Of a DNA stretch of 64,000 bases, positions 62,912 to 64,000 are shown in pieces. This stretch comes from Flaccisagitta enflata (taxonomy: Eukaryota; Chaetognatha; Sagittoidea; Aphragmophora). The position numbers and the translations under genes were made by a program. Where the stretch lies: positions 59,830,001 through 59,894,000 of the forward strand of contig OZ231127.1 of assembly GCA_965153355.1 (NCBI GenBank). The letters are read 5' to 3'. Numbering within the stretch: position 1 is the first letter of the stretch; every line of letters begins with the position of its first letter. The notes beneath the pieces are model-generated. The model had not been told where the DNA came from and made no database searches. It saw only the letters and a program-made list of their open reading frames with translations.

Positions 62912-64000
62912 TCTTTTCTCCTCCTCCTCCTTTTTACCGAGTCCTTTTTACCGAGATTGATGTTGTTCCGATTGGAGGCTTCACTGTTTGTTGCTGCGTC
63001 TCCGCCCCATCTTTTGCCAAGCATGATGTTGTTCTGATTGTGTGCTTCACTGTTTGAAGCCGCTGCTCCTCCTCTTTTGCCCAAGTTGATATTATTTTGG
63101 TTGGATGCACCACTGTTAGAGGCGGCGTTTCCACCCCAGAATCTCTTTTCTTCTTCCTCTCTCTTGCCCTTCATGATGTTGTTGACATTTGAAGCTCCAC
63201 TGTTTGAAGCAGCTGCTCCACCACCCCAATATCTTTTTTCCTCCTCATCCTTTTTCAATCGGATGTTATTTGCGTTACTAGCACCTGAGTTGGAAGCAGC
63301 ATTTCCACCCCACCATCTCTTCTCCTCCTCTTCCTTCTTACCCAGGTTAATGTTGTTTTTGTTGGAGGCTCCGCTGTTGGATGCTGCATTACCTCCCCAG
63401 AATCTCTTTGCCTGCTCCTCTCTCTTTCCTTTCATAATGAAGTTACCATTGCAAGCGCCACTATTTGCAGCTGCATTGCCACCTCTTTTCCCCAGATTAA
63501 TGTTGTTCTGGTTGGAAGCCTCACTATTGGTTGCAGCGTTTCCTCCCCATCTCTTTCCCAAATTGATGTTGTTCTGGTTGGAAGCCTCACTGTTGGTGGC
63601 TGCATTTCCTCCCCATCTCTTTCCCAAATTGATGTTGTTCTGGTTGGAAGCCTCACTGTTGGTGGCTGCATTTCCTCCCCATCTCTTTCCCAAATTGATG
63701 TTGTTCTGGTTGGAAGCTTCACTGTTGGTGGCTGCATTTCCTCCCCATCTCTTTCCCAAATTGATGTTGTTCTGGTTGGAAGCTTCACTGTTGCTGGCTG
63801 CATTACCTCCCCATCTCTTTCCTAAATTGATGTTGTTTTGGTTGGAAGCTTCACTGTTGGTGGCTGCATTTCCTCCCCATCTCTTTCCCAAATTGATGTT
63901 GTTCTGGTTGGAAGCTTCACTGTTGGTAGCTGCATTTCCTCCCCATCTCTTTCCCAGATTGATGTTGTTCTGGTTGGAAGCTTCACTGTTGCTGGCTGCA
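62851..64000 (-). CDS. Candidate multi-copy amidated neuropeptide precursor, 3' part (5' end beyond window)
   Basis: The open frame enters from the window edge. It encodes 15 units, the first partial. The upstream units read WGGNAATNSEASNQNNINL followed by Gly then Lys-Arg, nearly identical over 66 bp. Later units diverge (GGNAAANSGACNGNF, FWGG, WWGG and YWGG starts) and gain acidic spacers such as REEEEKR and KKEEEEKR. Gly-Lys-Arg is the standard signal for dibasic cleavage and C-terminal amidation. Acidic spacers are typical of neuropeptide precursors. No signal peptide can be seen because the 5' end is missing. After the unit with SEASNRNNINL a 14-bp duplication shifts the frame, giving an Arg-rich tail that stops at 62851. 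I do not recognise this peptide family. Alternatives are an Asn/Ser-rich structural repeat protein of the beta-solenoid type, or another secreted multi-peptide precursor. Confidence 0.65.
   Translation of the reverse strand, partial: AASNSEASNQNNINLGKRWGGNAATNSEASNQNNINLGKRWGGNAATNSEASNQNNINLGKRWGGNAASNSEASNQNNINLGKRWGGNAATNSEASNQNNINLGKRWGGNAATNSEASNQNNINLGKRWGGNAATNSEASNQNNINLGKRWGGNAATNSEASNQNNINLGKRGGNAAANSGACNGNFIMKGKREEQAKRFWGGNAASNSGASNKNNINLGKKEEEEKRWWGGNAASNSGASNANNIRLKKDEEEKRYWGGGAAASNSGASNVNNIMKGKREEEEKRFWGGNAASNSGASNQNNINLGKRGGAAASNSEAHNQNNIMLGKRWGGDAATNSEASNRNNINLGKKDSVKRRRRRKDSGVVEQQLQTVKLQMSTTL

Noticed and set aside
62685-63057. Plus-strand and alternative-frame ORFs over the peptide array
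   Set aside because: Shadows of the repeated minus-strand coding units.

Overview
The window looks like nuclear DNA of an invertebrate animal. Support: multi-exon genes with GT-AG introns, very dense microsatellites, a 5'-truncated non-LTR retrotransposon tail, pogo-like TA-flanked miniature transposons, a short TTAGGG-type tract, and a gene that looks like a secreted peptide precursor. The phylum cannot be named from this sequence. I saw no bacterial operon, CRISPR array, rRNA or tRNA, but no covariance search could be run. Most short open frames are translated microsatellites or repeats and are not annotated as genes.

Layout. 1-19 kb is gene-poor: hairpin-ended repeats with GTCC tetramers, TIR elements, 10- and 11-bp minisatellites and long CT, TG, CAA and CTT tracts, plus one LINE tail (12.2-12.6 kb). 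19.4-32.3 kb carries a minus-strand gene for a modular ankyrin-repeat protein. Four exons (30571-29505, 24467-23870, 23697-23408, 21192-19425) join in phase to give 1,240 codons ending in TGA. A fifth exon (32277 down to about 31603) probably precedes them. The 5' end was not found. Its introns hold transposons, including a 4.4-kb foldback structure with about 0.78-kb inverted arms and an exact 18-bp direct repeat at its edges. 32-62 kb is again repeat-dominated: palindromic elements built from about 21-bp tandem units, a second foldback at 55.0-58.0 kb, a degenerate satellite, a 12-bp minisatellite, and one coding-like remnant that may be a decayed CAP-Gly exon.

The right edge (62.5-64.0 kb, minus strand, open at the window end) is the most interesting part. 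It is a tandem array of 66-bp and longer units encoding near-identical Asn/Ser/Ala-rich peptides. Most are bounded by Gly-Lys-Arg or Lys-Arg, with acidic spacers in the C-terminal half. This is the layout of a multi-copy amidated neuropeptide precursor. The peptide family is one I do not recognise. A 14-bp duplication and a nonsense codon cut off the last five units.

The mobile DNA falls into three main families. (i) Hairpin-ended elements with GTCC arrays resemble Helentron-derived HINE/DINE-1 elements; in each hairpin class the 5' subterminal motif matches its own 3' hairpin. (ii) Palindromic elements begin with a GGGCAGCGGCCCC motif and carry paired mini-hairpins with compensatory variants. 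(iii) TIR elements begin CAGGGGTGTATATAATTGAG. Positions of genes and exact repeats were read base by base; edges of degenerate repeats are approximate.
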